64,000 nucleotides of DNA from Desulfobacula sp. (GCA_018645325.1 JABGOU010000011.1:1-64000), one strand, 5' to 3'; numbered from the stretch's first letter, positions 8,688-18,435 are shown. The notes: generated by a model not told the origin, from the letters alone. Translations and numbers: made by a program.

Positions 8688-9995
8688 ATGAAAAAAACTG
8701 CCTTTCAAAATTGTCTTGATAAAATTTACAAGCTTGGTCGTTTCGGTATCAAACTTGAGCTTGATACTATTTTAAATATTTTAAAGTCTTTAAACAACCC
8801 CCAAAAAAATTATAATCTGGTTCATGTGGCCGGCACAAACGGCAAAGGGTCTACTGCTACATATATAGCATCAATCTTACAAAAAGCCGGATTTAAAACA
8901 GGTCTATACACCTCACCTCATCTTGTTCGATTCAATGAACGAATCTCAATAAACGGTAAACAAATTTCAAATGATAAGGTTGTGGAGGCCTATGAAGCAG
9001 TTCATGCAGTCGATACCGGAGAAAGAAAGGCCACCTTTTTTGAAATCGCAACAGCCATGGGATTTTATCATTTTTCAAAAGAAAACGTAGATTGGGCTAT
9101 TATTGAAACAGGCATGGGCGGCAGGTTTGATGCAACAAATGTCATCAACCCCCAAGTGAGTGTTATTACCAACCTGTCCATTGAACATACAGATTATCTG
9201 GGCAGTACCATCCAAGCCCTTGCTTTGGAAAAAGGCGGCATCATCAAAAAAAACACACCCGTTGTCACAGGGGTGTCCCAGCCTTCAGGGCTTGGGGTTA
9301 TAAAAAAACTTGCTAAAGAAAAATCTGCTGACCTGTTGATATATAAAAAAGATTTTTCTGCCAGAAAAAATCCAAGACAAAACACATATACATATAAGGG
9401 GTTGAACAAAAACTTTAACAAACTTATAAAACCCCTGCCCGGAGATCATCAAAAAGACAATTTAAGTCTCGCACTTGCCGCCTGTGAACTGATCTTTGAA
9501 AAATTACAATTGATAGACAAAAAATACAATTTTAATGAAACTCTTGTTAAAGAGGGACTCTCCATTGCCAAATGGCCGGGGAGACTTGAGCATATCCAAC
9601 AAAATCCTCTGGTCATAATTGATGGGGCACACAACCTTAAGGCTGCAAGCGTGCTTAGCAAATACTTATTATCAACAATGGAAAAAACAAGACTTACTCT
9701 GGTTATTGGCATCCTTGATGACAAACCCTATAAAAAAATGCTTAAAAGCCTTGTTCCCTGTGCTCAAAATATCATTATCACAAAAGCAAAAATAGACAGA
9801 AGCCTTGACCCTTCAATATTGAAAGAAGCTGCCCAAAAATTTACCACCTGCCCTGTCACTATTATTGAAGATGTAAAAGAAGCTGTTATCCATGCCATTA
9901 ACACTTCAAATACAGAAGATGCGATTTGTATTGCCGGCTCACTTTATGTAGCCGGTGAAGCCAAAGAGAAATTTGATAATGACCTTGCATATTAG
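8688..9995 (+). CDS. folC: Bifunctional folylpolyglutamate synthase / dihydrofolate synthase
   Basis: 435 residues, Mur-ligase family. It adds glutamate to dihydropteroate and folates using ATP. Motifs: ATP loop GTNGKGST (49-56), the ETGMGGRFDATN segment with the second glycine-rich loop, and the C-terminal ligase domain with IDGAHN. No clear ribosome site precedes the ATG at 8688, which sits just after the rpsU terminator. It is followed by tRNA-Arg after 43 bp. Confidence 0.92.
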   Translation: MKKTAFQNCLDKIYKLGRFGIKLELDTILNILKSLNNPQKNYNLVHVAGTNGKGSTATYIASILQKAGFKTGLYTSPHLVRFNERISINGKQISNDKVVEAYEAVHAVDTGERKATFFEIATAMGFYHFSKENVDWAIIETGMGGRFDATNVINPQVSVITNLSIEHTDYLGSTIQALALEKGGIIKKNTPVVTGVSQPSGLGVIKKLAKEKSADLLIYKKDFSARKNPRQNTYTYKGLNKNFNKLIKPLPGDHQKDNLSLALAACELIFEKLQLIDKKYNFNETLVKEGLSIAKWPGRLEHIQQNPLVIIDGAHNLKAASVLSKYLLSTMEKTRLTLVIGILDDKPYKKMLKSLVPCAQNIIITKAKIDRSLDPSILKEAAQKFTTCPVTIIEDVKEAVIHAINTSNTEDAICIAGSLYVAGEAKEKFDNDLAY

Positions 9996-10038
9996 CCATG
10001 GTTTAAGTATTATTCAAAGGTTTCATTTTATGATTTTA

Positions 10039-10114
10039 GCGCTCGTAGCCCAGGGGATAAGGCGTCAGCCTCCGAAGCTGAAGATCGCTGGTTCGATTCC
10101 AGCCGGGCGCACCA
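10039..10114 (+). tRNA. tRNA-Arg (anticodon CCG)
   Basis: A 76-base cloverleaf with 7-bp acceptor GCGCTCG/CGGGCGC (one G-U pair), anticodon stem CAGC/GCTG with loop CTCCGAA (anticodon CCG, reads CGG), T-arm CTGG-TTCGATT-CCAG, discriminator A and encoded CCA. It lies between folC and a glycosyltransferase, on the same strand. Confidence 0.93.
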
Positions 10115-10123
10115 GACATACCT

Positions 10124-11383
10124 ATGAATTCATCACTTAAAATAGGCCTGATCAGCTATCGCAGTAACCCGCATTGTGGAGGCCAGGGAGTCTATATCAG
10201 ACACTTAAGCCATGCCCTTGCCGACCTTGGCCATAAGGTAGAAATCATTGCAGGGCCACCTGACCCATTATTAAATAACCAGGTAAATAATAAATTTAAT
10301 AATCATGTAAAACTGACCATGCTTAAAACTCTGGATCTTTATAACCCAGAAGACCTTTTCAGAACACCAAGCCTAAGTGAACTTGCAGATTCCATCAACC
10401 TGATTGAATGGCTGGACGTCTCCTTAATGGGTTACCCGGAACCCATGACCTTTGGAATGAGGATGAAAAAACACCTCAAAGAAACAAAAAAGACATATGA
10501 TATCATCCACGATAATCAGAGTCTTTCTTACGGCCTTTTGTCCCTGGCGAAAAGGATGCCAGTTACTGCAACCATTCATCATCCCATGACAGTGGACAGA
10601 AGGCTTGCCGTTCAAAGTACAAAATCTTTTCTAAAAAAGCTCAAGGCCCTTCGATGGTATTCATTTATCAATATGCAAAAAAGAGTGGCAAAAAAGCTAT
10701 CCAGTATAATAACTGTTTCCAATAGTTCGAAAATTGATATTGCCAGGGAATTCAACATTCCTGAGTCAAAATTCAAAACCATTCCCATTGGTATTGATAC
10801 AAGTAATTTTTATCCTGTGGAAACTATCAGAAAACAGCCTAACCGCATAATCGTCACCAATAGTGCCGATACCCCTTTAAAAGGGCTCTATCATCTTCTT
10901 TTTGCCATAAAAGGCGTTTTAAAAACAAGGCCGGTCAAGCTTGTGGTCATTGGAAGTCCCAAAAAAAATGGCGGAATTGAAAATCTGATTAAAAAGCTAG
11001 CGATCGGACAATACATTAAATTTACCGGCCGAATTAATCATAAACTTTTTGTTAAAGAGTATGCCAAAGCAAGCCTTGCTGTTGTGCCTTCGTTATATGA
11101 AGGTTTTGGCCTGCCCGTTGGAGAGGCTATGGCCTGCCGGATACCCGTGATCTGTACAACAGGAGGCGCCTTGCCTGAGGTTGCAGGAGATGCGGCAAAA
11201 CTTGTACCGCCTGGTGATGCAAAGGCCTTGGAATCTGCCATTTTGGAATTACTGGATGATCCTTCCCAGTGCGAAAAACTTGCCCAAAAAGGATATCAGA
11301 GGGTATTAAAAGAATTTACCTGGGAAAAAACCGCCATCCGGACTGTTGAGGCCTATAGAGAGATTATCAATGATTACCATTGA
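10124..11383 (+). CDS. Family 4 glycosyltransferase (GT-B fold)
   Basis: 419 residues. The N-terminal half has the GGQGVYIRHLSHALADLGH acceptor-side motif of GT4 enzymes. The C-terminal half has the Rossmann segment with PSLYEGFGLPVGEAMA (the EX7E-type nucleotide-sugar site, with the glutamates flanking GFGLP) followed by GGALPEVAGDAA. It probably acts on the cytoplasmic face and transfers a sugar from a nucleotide donor. It overlaps or abuts the methyltransferase gene downstream, so the two may modify one glycan or lipid. Acceptor unknown. Confidence 0.85.
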   Translation: MNSSLKIGLISYRSNPHCGGQGVYIRHLSHALADLGHKVEIIAGPPDPLLNNQVNNKFNNHVKLTMLKTLDLYNPEDLFRTPSLSELADSINLIEWLDVSLMGYPEPMTFGMRMKKHLKETKKTYDIIHDNQSLSYGLLSLAKRMPVTATIHHPMTVDRRLAVQSTKSFLKKLKALRWYSFINMQKRVAKKLSSIITVSNSSKIDIAREFNIPESKFKTIPIGIDTSNFYPVETIRKQPNRIIVTNSADTPLKGLYHLLFAIKGVLKTRPVKLVVIGSPKKNGGIENLIKKLAIGQYIKFTGRINHKLFVKEYAKASLAVVPSLYEGFGLPVGEAMACRIPVICTTGGALPEVAGDAAKLVPPGDAKALESAILELLDDPSQCEKLAQKGYQRVLKEFTWEKTAIRTVEAYREIINDYH

Positions 11384-12080
11384 TTTTAAAAAGCTTGACA
11401 TTCGCCCGGATGACAGGATCCTGGACATTGGATGTGGTGAAGGTCGACATACCATAAAGGCCTGTCAACAAAAAGACACTATTTGCGTTGGGGGTGATTT
11501 TGGTTTTAAAAGCCTTGTTGAAACCAAAAACAAACTGGCTTTTCATAAAAACTTCAATGATCTTAATTGCAAAAGCGTTGACCTTTCCTGTATGGATGTA
11601 ACAAGGCTGCCGTTTAAAAACAGCAGTTTTGATTCTGTTATCTGTTCTGAAGTTTTAGAACATATACGGGATGATGCAAGGGCCATATCTGAACTTGTCA
11701 GAATTTTAAAGCCCAAAAAAATTCTTGCTGTCAGTGTTCCCAGATTCTGGCCGGAAAAAATCTGCTGGCTTTTATCAGATGAATATTTTAATGCCAACAT
11801 GGGGCATGTAAAAATCTATAAAAAAAAATCTCTGATACAAACAATTGAATCTTTCGGGGTAAAGCATTATGCCTCCCATTATGCCCACAGTATCCATGCA
11901 CCGTTCTGGTGGCTCAAGTGCTTTGCAGGACCAAACAGAACAGATTCAAAACCTGTAAATCTTTATCACAGGCTACTGGTATGGGATTTAATGAAAAAAC
12001 CAAAATTAACATATACCATCGATAAACTGCTAAACCCTGTCCTGGGAAAAAGTCTGGTTCTCTATTTTAAAAAATTGTAA
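11370..12080 (+). CDS. Class I SAM-dependent methyltransferase
   Basis: 236 residues from ATG 11370, chosen over the upstream TTG at 11346 because AGAGAG precedes it and the overlap with the glycosyltransferase gene is then only 14 bases. Motif I is ILDIGCGEGRH. The post-motif SFDSVICSEVLEHIRDDARAI and the LKPKKILAVSVPRF strand are typical of Methyltransf_11 small-molecule methyltransferases. The substrate may be the product of the overlapping glycosyltransferase (inference from coupling). Confidence 0.85.
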   Translation: MITIDFKKLDIRPDDRILDIGCGEGRHTIKACQQKDTICVGGDFGFKSLVETKNKLAFHKNFNDLNCKSVDLSCMDVTRLPFKNSSFDSVICSEVLEHIRDDARAISELVRILKPKKILAVSVPRFWPEKICWLLSDEYFNANMGHVKIYKKKSLIQTIESFGVKHYASHYAHSIHAPFWWLKCFAGPNRTDSKPVNLYHRLLVWDLMKKPKLTYTIDKLLNPVLGKSLVLYFKKL

Positions 12081-12122
12081 AATTTGATAGGCTGTACTCC
12101 TGTCCAGTTTATAAAATTTTTG

Positions 12123-12256
12123 GTAATTATTCAACTTTTGCGTTTGAACCCGCCCTGTCTGATGGATATTTGTTTCGAGGCTATTTGCTTAACCTCCTGC
12201 AAATATCCATCAGACAGGGCTTTGGGAATATTTTTTTTAACGGGCTGAACAAATAT
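12123..12256 (+). mobile_element. MITE-like palindromic repeat (copy 2)
   Basis: 134 bp between exact 8-bp direct repeats AATTTTTG (12115-12122 and 12257-12264). Ends GTAATTATTCAAC and GCTGAACAAATAT. Inside, a 20-bp arm CCCTGTCTGATGGATATTTG pairs with its complement about 30 bp later, so a transcript would fold into a long hairpin. The insertion lies 43 bp after the methyltransferase stop. Confidence 0.9.
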
Positions 12257-12283
12257 AATTTTTGATTTCAATGGGGGCCTTCA

Positions 12284-13309
12284 ATGAATCGACTGGTTTT
12301 TATCTTAATAGTTTTTTTTGCCATATTCCTGATACAATCCTGCGCCACAACCCAAAAATCAATCAAGAGAAAAGATTCTTTAATCGGAAAAATCATTAAC
12401 ACAGAATCAAGCCGGGAAATTGATTTTGAATCCCTTATCAAGGATATAAGCCTTTATGATGTGATCTATCTTTCTGAAAAACATGACAACCCGGAACAGC
12501 ACAAGATTCAGGAAAGAGTCATACACACATTAATTGAACAAGGTTTAATTCCTACGATCGGATTCGAATTTTTTTCCATGGAAGACACTTCTGATTTGCT
12601 CAATTTTGTCGATTCTGGAAAAGCTGCCCACTCAAAAAAGATAGAAAAAATTATTGAAGCTGATCTGAGAAAAAAACTGCGATGGGACACCCAATCCGAT
12701 CAGATGTGGAATTATTACTACTCTCTTTTAAGCATCGCAAAAAAAGAAAAGCTCCAGATTGCAGGGATTGATCTGCCCGCTACATTAAAAAAAAGAATTA
12801 CAAGAAACGGAATAACCGGCATAAGTCCCATTGAAAAAGAACAGGTTTTTACAACTCAATTGGCTGATGAGAATTATAAAGACTATATGTATTCCATTTT
12901 CAAAGCGGTTCACTGCGGCATGGGCAATAAAAAAATGCAGTCCCGGCTGTATGATACCTGGGTGGCAAGAAATGACCAGATGGCTTTATCCATAACAAGG
13001 CTTTATAAACATCGCAAAGGGCCAATTGTCATCATTATAGGCGGCGGCCATACCGAGTACGGCCTTGGGGTGATTGACAGGGTAGCTGCAATTGATAAGG
13101 CCATCAAACAGGTCAACATCGCTTTAAAGGAAATCAGTGTCGAACCATCTGACCTATCTGAATATGCTGCCCCGCTGGAACTTGAAGGATTTGAAAAAGC
13201 CCCTCAGGCAGATTATCTTTGGTTCACCCAGAGAGTTTCGTATACTGATCCTTGTGAAGAATTCAAAGAATCCTTAAAAAAAATGAAAAAAAAATCTGCC
13301 ATAGACTAA
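12284..13309 (+). CDS. ChaN-like lipoprotein (haem-binding uptake, Tiki superfamily)
   Basis: 341 residues with a lipoprotein signal peptide: hydrophobic stretch 4-18 and lipobox IQSC with Cys20, so the mature protein is lipidated. The body matches the ChaN/DUF399 family: IYLSEKHDNPEQHKIQ near the start of the domain, GFEFFSMED, and GGGHTEYGLGVIDRV toward the end. ChaN of Campylobacter binds haem and cooperates with an outer-membrane receptor. No receptor or TonB gene lies nearby, so the role here is open. The MITE ends 28 bp upstream. Confidence 0.75.
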   Translation: MNRLVFILIVFFAIFLIQSCATTQKSIKRKDSLIGKIINTESSREIDFESLIKDISLYDVIYLSEKHDNPEQHKIQERVIHTLIEQGLIPTIGFEFFSMEDTSDLLNFVDSGKAAHSKKIEKIIEADLRKKLRWDTQSDQMWNYYYSLLSIAKKEKLQIAGIDLPATLKKRITRNGITGISPIEKEQVFTTQLADENYKDYMYSIFKAVHCGMGNKKMQSRLYDTWVARNDQMALSITRLYKHRKGPIVIIIGGGHTEYGLGVIDRVAAIDKAIKQVNIALKEISVEPSDLSEYAAPLELEGFEKAPQADYLWFTQRVSYTDPCEEFKESLKKMKKKSAID

Positions 13310-13654
13310 ACTCCAAGCATTTTAAGCCACCCTATAGTTTTTAGACACGCCCCCTATAAAATAAGTGCCATCAAGAATTTTGACGCAGGAATAACATGAA
13401 CATTGCTATTTTTCTGCGTGCCTCAACAAAGACATCATATGATGGATACCCTTGAGATAAACGCAAAACCAGGCGACAAGATGGAGCAGAAATAATGCCC
13501 CCTCACAACAAAAAAACACAATAGCTTTCTCAAATAGGTCATAATTTATCCATATCCCTTTTAAATCAATATTTTAAAATGGACAAAAATGAATAATTTA
13601 TGTTAGTTTGATTTACAATTATTTACTGAATTCAATTTAAGGAGAACAATTCAC
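13310..13654. other. 345-bp intergenic region without a recognised gene
   Basis: AT-rich. Short open stretches (for example from the ATG at 13441 to the stop at 13493) have no convincing ribosome site or family. No repeat copy was found here. The last 30 bases carry the AAGGAG ribosome site of the following oxidoreductase. Confidence 0.5.
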
Positions 13655-14770
13655 ATGCCTGCAAAACTTGATGTTGTTATTATCGGATCCGGCCCAGGAG
13701 GTCTTTCTGCTGCTATTATTGCCAAACAACAATCAAAATCATTTCTGATTTTAGAAAAAGGCAGCAACACCATGCAAGGCATTATTGATACGTATCCAAA
13801 AGGTAAAAAAGTATACCCGACTATTCCTAAACGGTATACAGATCCCTTCCCTGTTGACGAAATAAAACCCCCGGCTGAAAAAATCCCTGTGGAAGCCTAC
13901 ATCGAGCAAGCTCAAAATGTAGTGACTTCCAATAATCTCAATATCCATTATAATGAAGAGTTCAAAGAGATTGATGGTAGTTATCCAGACTATATCGTAA
14001 AAACTGACAAAGGTTCCTATTTGACTAAGAATATAATTTTGGGATTTGGAAGTAACATTCCAAATGATCTTGGGATATATGGCGAAGCCAAAACGGTTGC
14101 CCGAAATATTGAAAATGGTGAGGATTATATAGGAATAAATGTATTGGTTATTGGGGGTGGAAATGCTGCCGCCGATGTTGTTTCATCATTATCAAAAATC
14201 AAACGTGAGGCCAAGGATGACGATACCAGCGTCTATTGGGCAAACATTAAAGAGACCTTTGAAATCAATAAAGATACGGCAAGAGATCTTGGAGAAGAAG
14301 TGCTATTGGGTGGACATATTAAAATTCTTCAAAAGGCGATTCCCAAAATTGGGGAAGTCGACGCCGATGGAATTGACAGGCTTTATATCCATCAGACAAC
14401 ATCTTCCAAGCAGGGCAATGATTTATATCTATATCAAGGCATGAGTTTTCCAATGAAAAATGTCATTGCCTGTATTGGAACCCATGGTCCCTCTGCTATT
14501 TTCGATGCATTAAATCTCCAACAAATTACCTGTACTGGTGCCATCTGTAAAATTGCCAAGGAAGGAGAACGATTATTGATGCTCTCTGACTATCTTGAGA
14601 CAAACAGGAATGGTATTTTTGCTATTGGTGGTGCTATTAGTCCTTCTTATATGGAAATTGATTCAGATGGCATGATCAAGGAAAAGAAACACTCTAACCT
14701 TATATATACTGCAGTAGTAGATGCTCGAAAAGCTATGGACAAAATTCTTGAGCCTTTAAAATACCATTGA
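13655..14770 (+). CDS. FAD/NAD(P)-binding pyridine-nucleotide-disulfide-type oxidoreductase
   Basis: 371 residues with two dinucleotide folds: GSGPGG (10-15) for FAD and VIGGGNAAADV near residue 165 for NAD(P)H. The layout resembles the YpdA/thioredoxin-reductase-like group, but there is no CxxC redox pair, so electrons probably go to a separate partner. The ATG is 10 bases after AAGGAGAA. Substrate unknown. The gene is monocistronic and followed by repeat B. Confidence 0.75.
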   Translation: MPAKLDVVIIGSGPGGLSAAIIAKQQSKSFLILEKGSNTMQGIIDTYPKGKKVYPTIPKRYTDPFPVDEIKPPAEKIPVEAYIEQAQNVVTSNNLNIHYNEEFKEIDGSYPDYIVKTDKGSYLTKNIILGFGSNIPNDLGIYGEAKTVARNIENGEDYIGINVLVIGGGNAAADVVSSLSKIKREAKDDDTSVYWANIKETFEINKDTARDLGEEVLLGGHIKILQKAIPKIGEVDADGIDRLYIHQTTSSKQGNDLYLYQGMSFPMKNVIACIGTHGPSAIFDALNLQQITCTGAICKIAKEGERLLMLSDYLETNRNGIFAIGGAISPSYMEIDSDGMIKEKKHSNLIYTAVVDARKAMDKILEPLKYH

Positions 14771-14934
14771 ACGCCGCTGGATTCCAGCCGAAACTCCATA
14801 TAGATTGACAAAACACACGTTTTTTAAAAAAATTGAAAAATTACTTAAACCCCTCGTTCTTAACTTTGATCTCAAGACCAGTTGATTCGATCTCATTCAA
14901 CAGAAACTTTAAAAAGTTTCAACCCAAATCCACC
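14771..14934. other. Intergenic segment with a possible gene-end relic
   Basis: No complete gene. On the minus strand around 14845-14925 a 25-codon stretch ends with TAA and reads LLNEIESTGLEIKVKNEGFK, protein-like in composition but without a start. A vaguely similar stretch (SEIEVRARVFS, then stop) occurs at about 62385-62440, also beside a copy of the same repeat. Significance uncertain. Confidence 0.3.
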
Positions 14935-15107
14935 ATCAAATTTTCGTTTGCCTGCTGGGCCATGGGTTGTGCACCATCCCTGGCCATCAGCAAGGTGCCA
15001 GATGCAAGACGACAAGGAGTGACGACTGAGGCCTAAGTCATACTCCGCAGGGAGGAACGACCGCAGTCAACGCAGCAGATGGTGCCTTGATGGTGGATCA
15101 GGGTCAA
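14935..15107 (+). repeat. Dispersed ~200-bp repeat, copy B
   Basis: Nearly identical to copy A at 7285-7492 over its first 100 bases (CAAATCCACCATCAAATTTT onward) and at the end (GGATCAGGGTCAA), but it has the 26-bp unit only once and a slightly different middle. Its last bases include TCA at 15104-15106, which is the stop codon (TGA, minus strand) of the thioesterase gene. Confidence 0.75.
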
Positions 15108-15562
15108 GCAATCAGATAGGTAGCAGTACCTGTGGCAATCCTTGTTTCTTTTTCATTATACAAATCTATTTTGGCAACAACAATTCTCGAACCTGCCCGG
15201 ATGATCCTGCTTTTACATTTAAATGACAGGCCTTTACCCGGTCTTAAATAATCCACACGCATGTCTATTGTGGCAGAGGATGTCAGCTTTTCGTCAATGA
15301 CATCAAGGTGTTTGCCTTCATGGGATTTTGCACAGGAAATAAGGGCGGAAAGTCCACCGGTTAGATCAATGACAGATGCTGTTACCCCTCCATGCAGTAT
15401 GCCGGCTTTTGGATTTCCTATAAGATCTTTTGTCATATTAAAACTTGTGACGGCCTGGCCCGTCTCATAATCCAAAAGATCAATATCAATACCAAGAACC
15501 TTGTTGAACGGGAGTAATTCCAGATAATATTTTCTTATTTTTTCAAGAACAGGTTCTATCAT
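15104..15562 (-). CDS. PaaI-type hotdog-fold thioesterase
   Basis: 152 residues. The family motif LHGGVTASVIDLTGG (central helix with the HGG turn and an acidic residue) is clear, and MRVDYLRPGK matches the following strand. Such enzymes hydrolyse acyl-CoA thioesters; the acyl group is unknown. It lies 13 bp downstream of the methyltransferase gene on the minus strand. Its stop codon lies in the final bases of repeat B, so the last residues may have been altered by the insertion. Confidence 0.82.
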   Translation of the reverse strand: MIEPVLEKIRKYYLELLPFNKVLGIDIDLLDYETGQAVTSFNMTKDLIGNPKAGILHGGVTASVIDLTGGLSALISCAKSHEGKHLDVIDEKLTSSATIDMRVDYLRPGKGLSFKCKSRIIRAGSRIVVAKIDLYNEKETRIATGTATYLIA

Positions 15563-15575
15563 AACAATATATTCC

Positions 15576-16193
15576 TTATTTTCTTTTCAGGACTCCCAGG
15601 GTTTTTGTCATTTCAAGTTCTATATACTCTCCTGATTCCATTGCGTTTTTGTATACCTTCCAAGGGGCCTGCCCTCCTTTTTCAGGGCTTTTAAAAATAT
15701 CATGAATCACTAAAAAACCACCTGGTTTAATATGACATGCCCAGTTAAGATAATCTTTGCTGCATGCATCAAATGAATGTCCTCCATCTATGAACAGCAT
15801 TGAAATGGGTGTTTTCCACATTTTTGCTGCAATGTCTGACGATGCAACAATTGGCACTATTGTATTTTCAAGGGCTGCACCTATGATCATTTCCTGAAAA
15901 AATGGAAAGGTATTCACGCTTAAAGATCTGGTATCAAGCAAATCTGGGTCAAAATACTCTTCACCGGGCTGCTGTTCCTCAGATCCCCTGTGGTGATCAA
16001 TGGAAAAGAGAATAGAATCATTCCCTTTACATGCAGATCCTATTATATAGGCAGATTTTCCGCAATAACTTCCTATTTCAAGGGCAGGGCCGTTTTTTGA
16101 AGCTTGACAAGCTATATGGTAGAGCCTTTTGGCTTCATCTGAATCCATAAAGCCCTTGATTTTATCCCATACATCAAAATCAATCTTCATCAT
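15576..16193 (-). CDS. Class I SAM-dependent methyltransferase (Methyltransf_24 type)
   Basis: 205 residues from the ATG at 16193 (another at 16190), which overlaps the ftsK stop by 14 bases. An upstream ATG at 16253 would overlap ftsK by 74 bases and adds a tail with no domain character, so I prefer the shorter form. Motif I is ALEIGSYCGKSAY, then FSIDHHRG, LFIDGGHSFDACSKD and KPGGFLVIHDIF, which are characteristic of Methyltransf_24. These act on small molecules or sugars. Substrate unknown. Translationally coupled to ftsK. Confidence 0.78.
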   Translation of the reverse strand: MMKIDFDVWDKIKGFMDSDEAKRLYHIACQASKNGPALEIGSYCGKSAYIIGSACKGNDSILFSIDHHRGSEEQQPGEEYFDPDLLDTRSLSVNTFPFFQEMIIGAALENTIVPIVASSDIAAKMWKTPISMLFIDGGHSFDACSKDYLNWACHIKPGGFLVIHDIFKSPEKGGQAPWKVYKNAMESGEYIELEMTKTLGVLKRK

Positions 16194-18435
16194 AAGATCT
16201 GACAAGAATTTCTCTGGGCTTTGAACCGATCTGGGGGCCGACAATCTGTTCATGTTCCATCATTTCAACCAGTCTGGCTGCTCTGTTATAACCTATTCTA
16301 AGACGGCGTTGAACAAAAGAAATAGATGCCTGTCTGGTTTTGGTCACCAGGGCTACAGCCTCATCATATTTTTCATCATAGTCTGATTCATCAAACTCTT
16401 TTTTCCCTTCATCATTGTCACTTATTGTAATATCTTCAATATAATCCGGAGATCTCTGGTCTTTTAAGAATTTAGTTACCCTGGCAATCTCTTTTTCAGA
16501 AATATAGGCGCACTGAATCCTGACAAGTTTCCCCGTTCCAGGAGGGCAGAACAGCATATCCCCGTTTCCAAGGAGACTCTCAGGTCCCCCGCCGTCAAAA
16601 ATAGTTCGAGCATCAACCTTGGAAGATACCTGAAATGAAATCCGGGTTGGGAAATTGGCTTTAATACTTCCTGTTAGAACATCAACAGAAGGTCTCTGTG
16701 TGGCAATAATAAGATGAATTCCTGCTGCCCTTGCCATTTGGGCAAGTCTGGTCAATGCAAATTCCACGTCTTTTGAAGCCACCATCATGAGATCTGCAAG
16801 TTCATCCACAATGACAACGATATAAGGAAGTTTTTTAAACTGGTCTTTACCTTCTTCTTCAGGATCTTCAACCTTTTTATTACTCTTTGATCTTACCATA
16901 TTGTTGTACTGAACAATATTTCTAAACCCTGTCTGTTCAAGCAGCTCATACCGCCGTTCCATTTCTCTCACTGCCCAGAAAAGGGCATTGGTTGCCTTTT
17001 TCATATCAGTAACAACAGGTGAAATCAAATGGGGAATGTCATTATACACTGAAAGCTCAATTCGTTTGGGATCAATCATGATCATTTTAATATCATCTGG
17101 TGTGGCTTTGTACAAAAGGCTGATAATCATGGCATTCAACCCTACGCTCTTACCTGTACCTGTTGCACCTGCAATAAGAAGATGGGGCATGGAATCCATT
17201 TTCGTCACCATGGGTCTTCCAAGAAGATCTTTTCCAAGTCCTAGGGTCAGCATTGATTTAGACCTGGAAAAATCTTTTGATGCCATCAATTCTCTTAAAT
17301 TAACAATCTCCCTTTCTTCATTAGGAATTTCAATCCCAACGACATCCCGGCCTGGTATGGGGGCTACAATCCGAATGCTTATTGCACTTAAAGCCAGGGC
17401 CAGATCATCAGACAAACCTGCAATCTTAGATATTTTAATTCCAGATGCCGGCCTATATTCAAAAGTCGTTATAACAGGTCCCGGCAGTATTTCAACCACC
17501 TCGCCCAACACGTTAAAGTCATTTAGTTTACTTTCCAGGATTCTGCTTTTTTCTTTCAACATATCTGTATCAATATTTTTTTCAACTTTCTTTTTCTCAT
17601 CTAAAAATGAAATCAATGGAAGGTTAAATACAACTTTCTCCCGAATATCGTTAAATTCAATATCCGGTACAAAATCTGAATCTTCTTCCATTTCTACTAT
17701 AATCGGCTCAAAAATGTCTTTTGTATCTGGTAAAACTTCTCTTTCTATAGTCTTTTCAGGAATTTTAATAAGGATCTCTTCTTTAATATAGGGGGGTGTA
17801 ATGTCAATTGGTTTTTCAGCCTGCTCTCTTTTTTCCTTCCAAATTTTATATTTTTCTATAAAAAAATCAAGAAACTCCTTGAAATCATGTGTTATAATTT
17901 TTAAACCTTCAAAGATTTTTTCCCTTAAAAACAGAGCAATAGAAATAACAGATATCCCTGTGGCAAGGATAAAACCTGTGATCAGAAAAAACAACAGGAC
18001 AATAATACTGCCTGTGATATTTGCGTATTTTAATAAAAATGAGGTAAAAGCAATACCAATAATACCACCGGAAGATATGGTTGTACCCAAAACCGGATAA
18101 TCGTCTTTAAAAAGAAACAATATGCCGCCCGTACAAATCATTAATAAAAGGCCACCCAGAAGTGTCAGCAGGAGTATTTTTACAGATCTTTCCTTTAATA
18201 ACCATACGCTGCCAAGACCTAAGACAAACGGGATCCAAAACGCACCCAGACCGAACAAAAAAATAAAAAATCCGGCAAAATGTGCTCCCAGCAACCCGAA
18301 AGCATTGTGAATATTATCTGGAACACTGAAAAAATTATTTGACACACAGGGATCTGCGGCATGATAGGAAAAAAGACTGACCGCAGTTAATACAATGGAA
18401 AAAAAAAGGAGTATACCATAGAGTTCTTTTTTCAT
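16180..18435 (-). CDS. ftsK: DNA translocase FtsK/SpoIIIE family
   Basis: 751 residues. Four N-terminal membrane helices in the first 180 residues anchor it. A charged linker follows, then the motor domain with Walker A AGATGTGKS, Walker B VVIVDELADLMM and the RISFQVSSKVDARTI region. The C-terminal gamma winged helix (SISFVQRRLRIGYNRAARLVEMME) reads the polar chromosome sequences (KOPS). It moves DNA at the division septum and assists dimer resolution. The ATG overlaps the stop of the RNase J gene by four bases. Confidence 0.95.
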   Translation of the reverse strand: MKKELYGILLFFSIVLTAVSLFSYHAADPCVSNNFFSVPDNIHNAFGLLGAHFAGFFIFLFGLGAFWIPFVLGLGSVWLLKERSVKILLLTLLGGLLLMICTGGILFLFKDDYPVLGTTISSGGIIGIAFTSFLLKYANITGSIIVLLFFLITGFILATGISVISIALFLREKIFEGLKIITHDFKEFLDFFIEKYKIWKEKREQAEKPIDITPPYIKEEILIKIPEKTIEREVLPDTKDIFEPIIVEMEEDSDFVPDIEFNDIREKVVFNLPLISFLDEKKKVEKNIDTDMLKEKSRILESKLNDFNVLGEVVEILPGPVITTFEYRPASGIKISKIAGLSDDLALALSAISIRIVAPIPGRDVVGIEIPNEEREIVNLRELMASKDFSRSKSMLTLGLGKDLLGRPMVTKMDSMPHLLIAGATGTGKSVGLNAMIISLLYKATPDDIKMIMIDPKRIELSVYNDIPHLISPVVTDMKKATNALFWAVREMERRYELLEQTGFRNIVQYNNMVRSKSNKKVEDPEEEGKDQFKKLPYIVVIVDELADLMMVASKDVEFALTRLAQMARAAGIHLIIATQRPSVDVLTGSIKANFPTRISFQVSSKVDARTIFDGGGPESLLGNGDMLFCPPGTGKLVRIQCAYISEKEIARVTKFLKDQRSPDYIEDITISDNDEGKKEFDESDYDEKYDEAVALVTKTRQASISFVQRRLRIGYNRAARLVEMMEHEQIVGPQIGSKPREILVRSYDED

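Noticed and set aside
16988-17791. 267-codon plus-strand frame
   Set aside because: Antisense to ftsK motor domain coding; composition follows the reverse of ftsK codons, with no motif or ribosome site.
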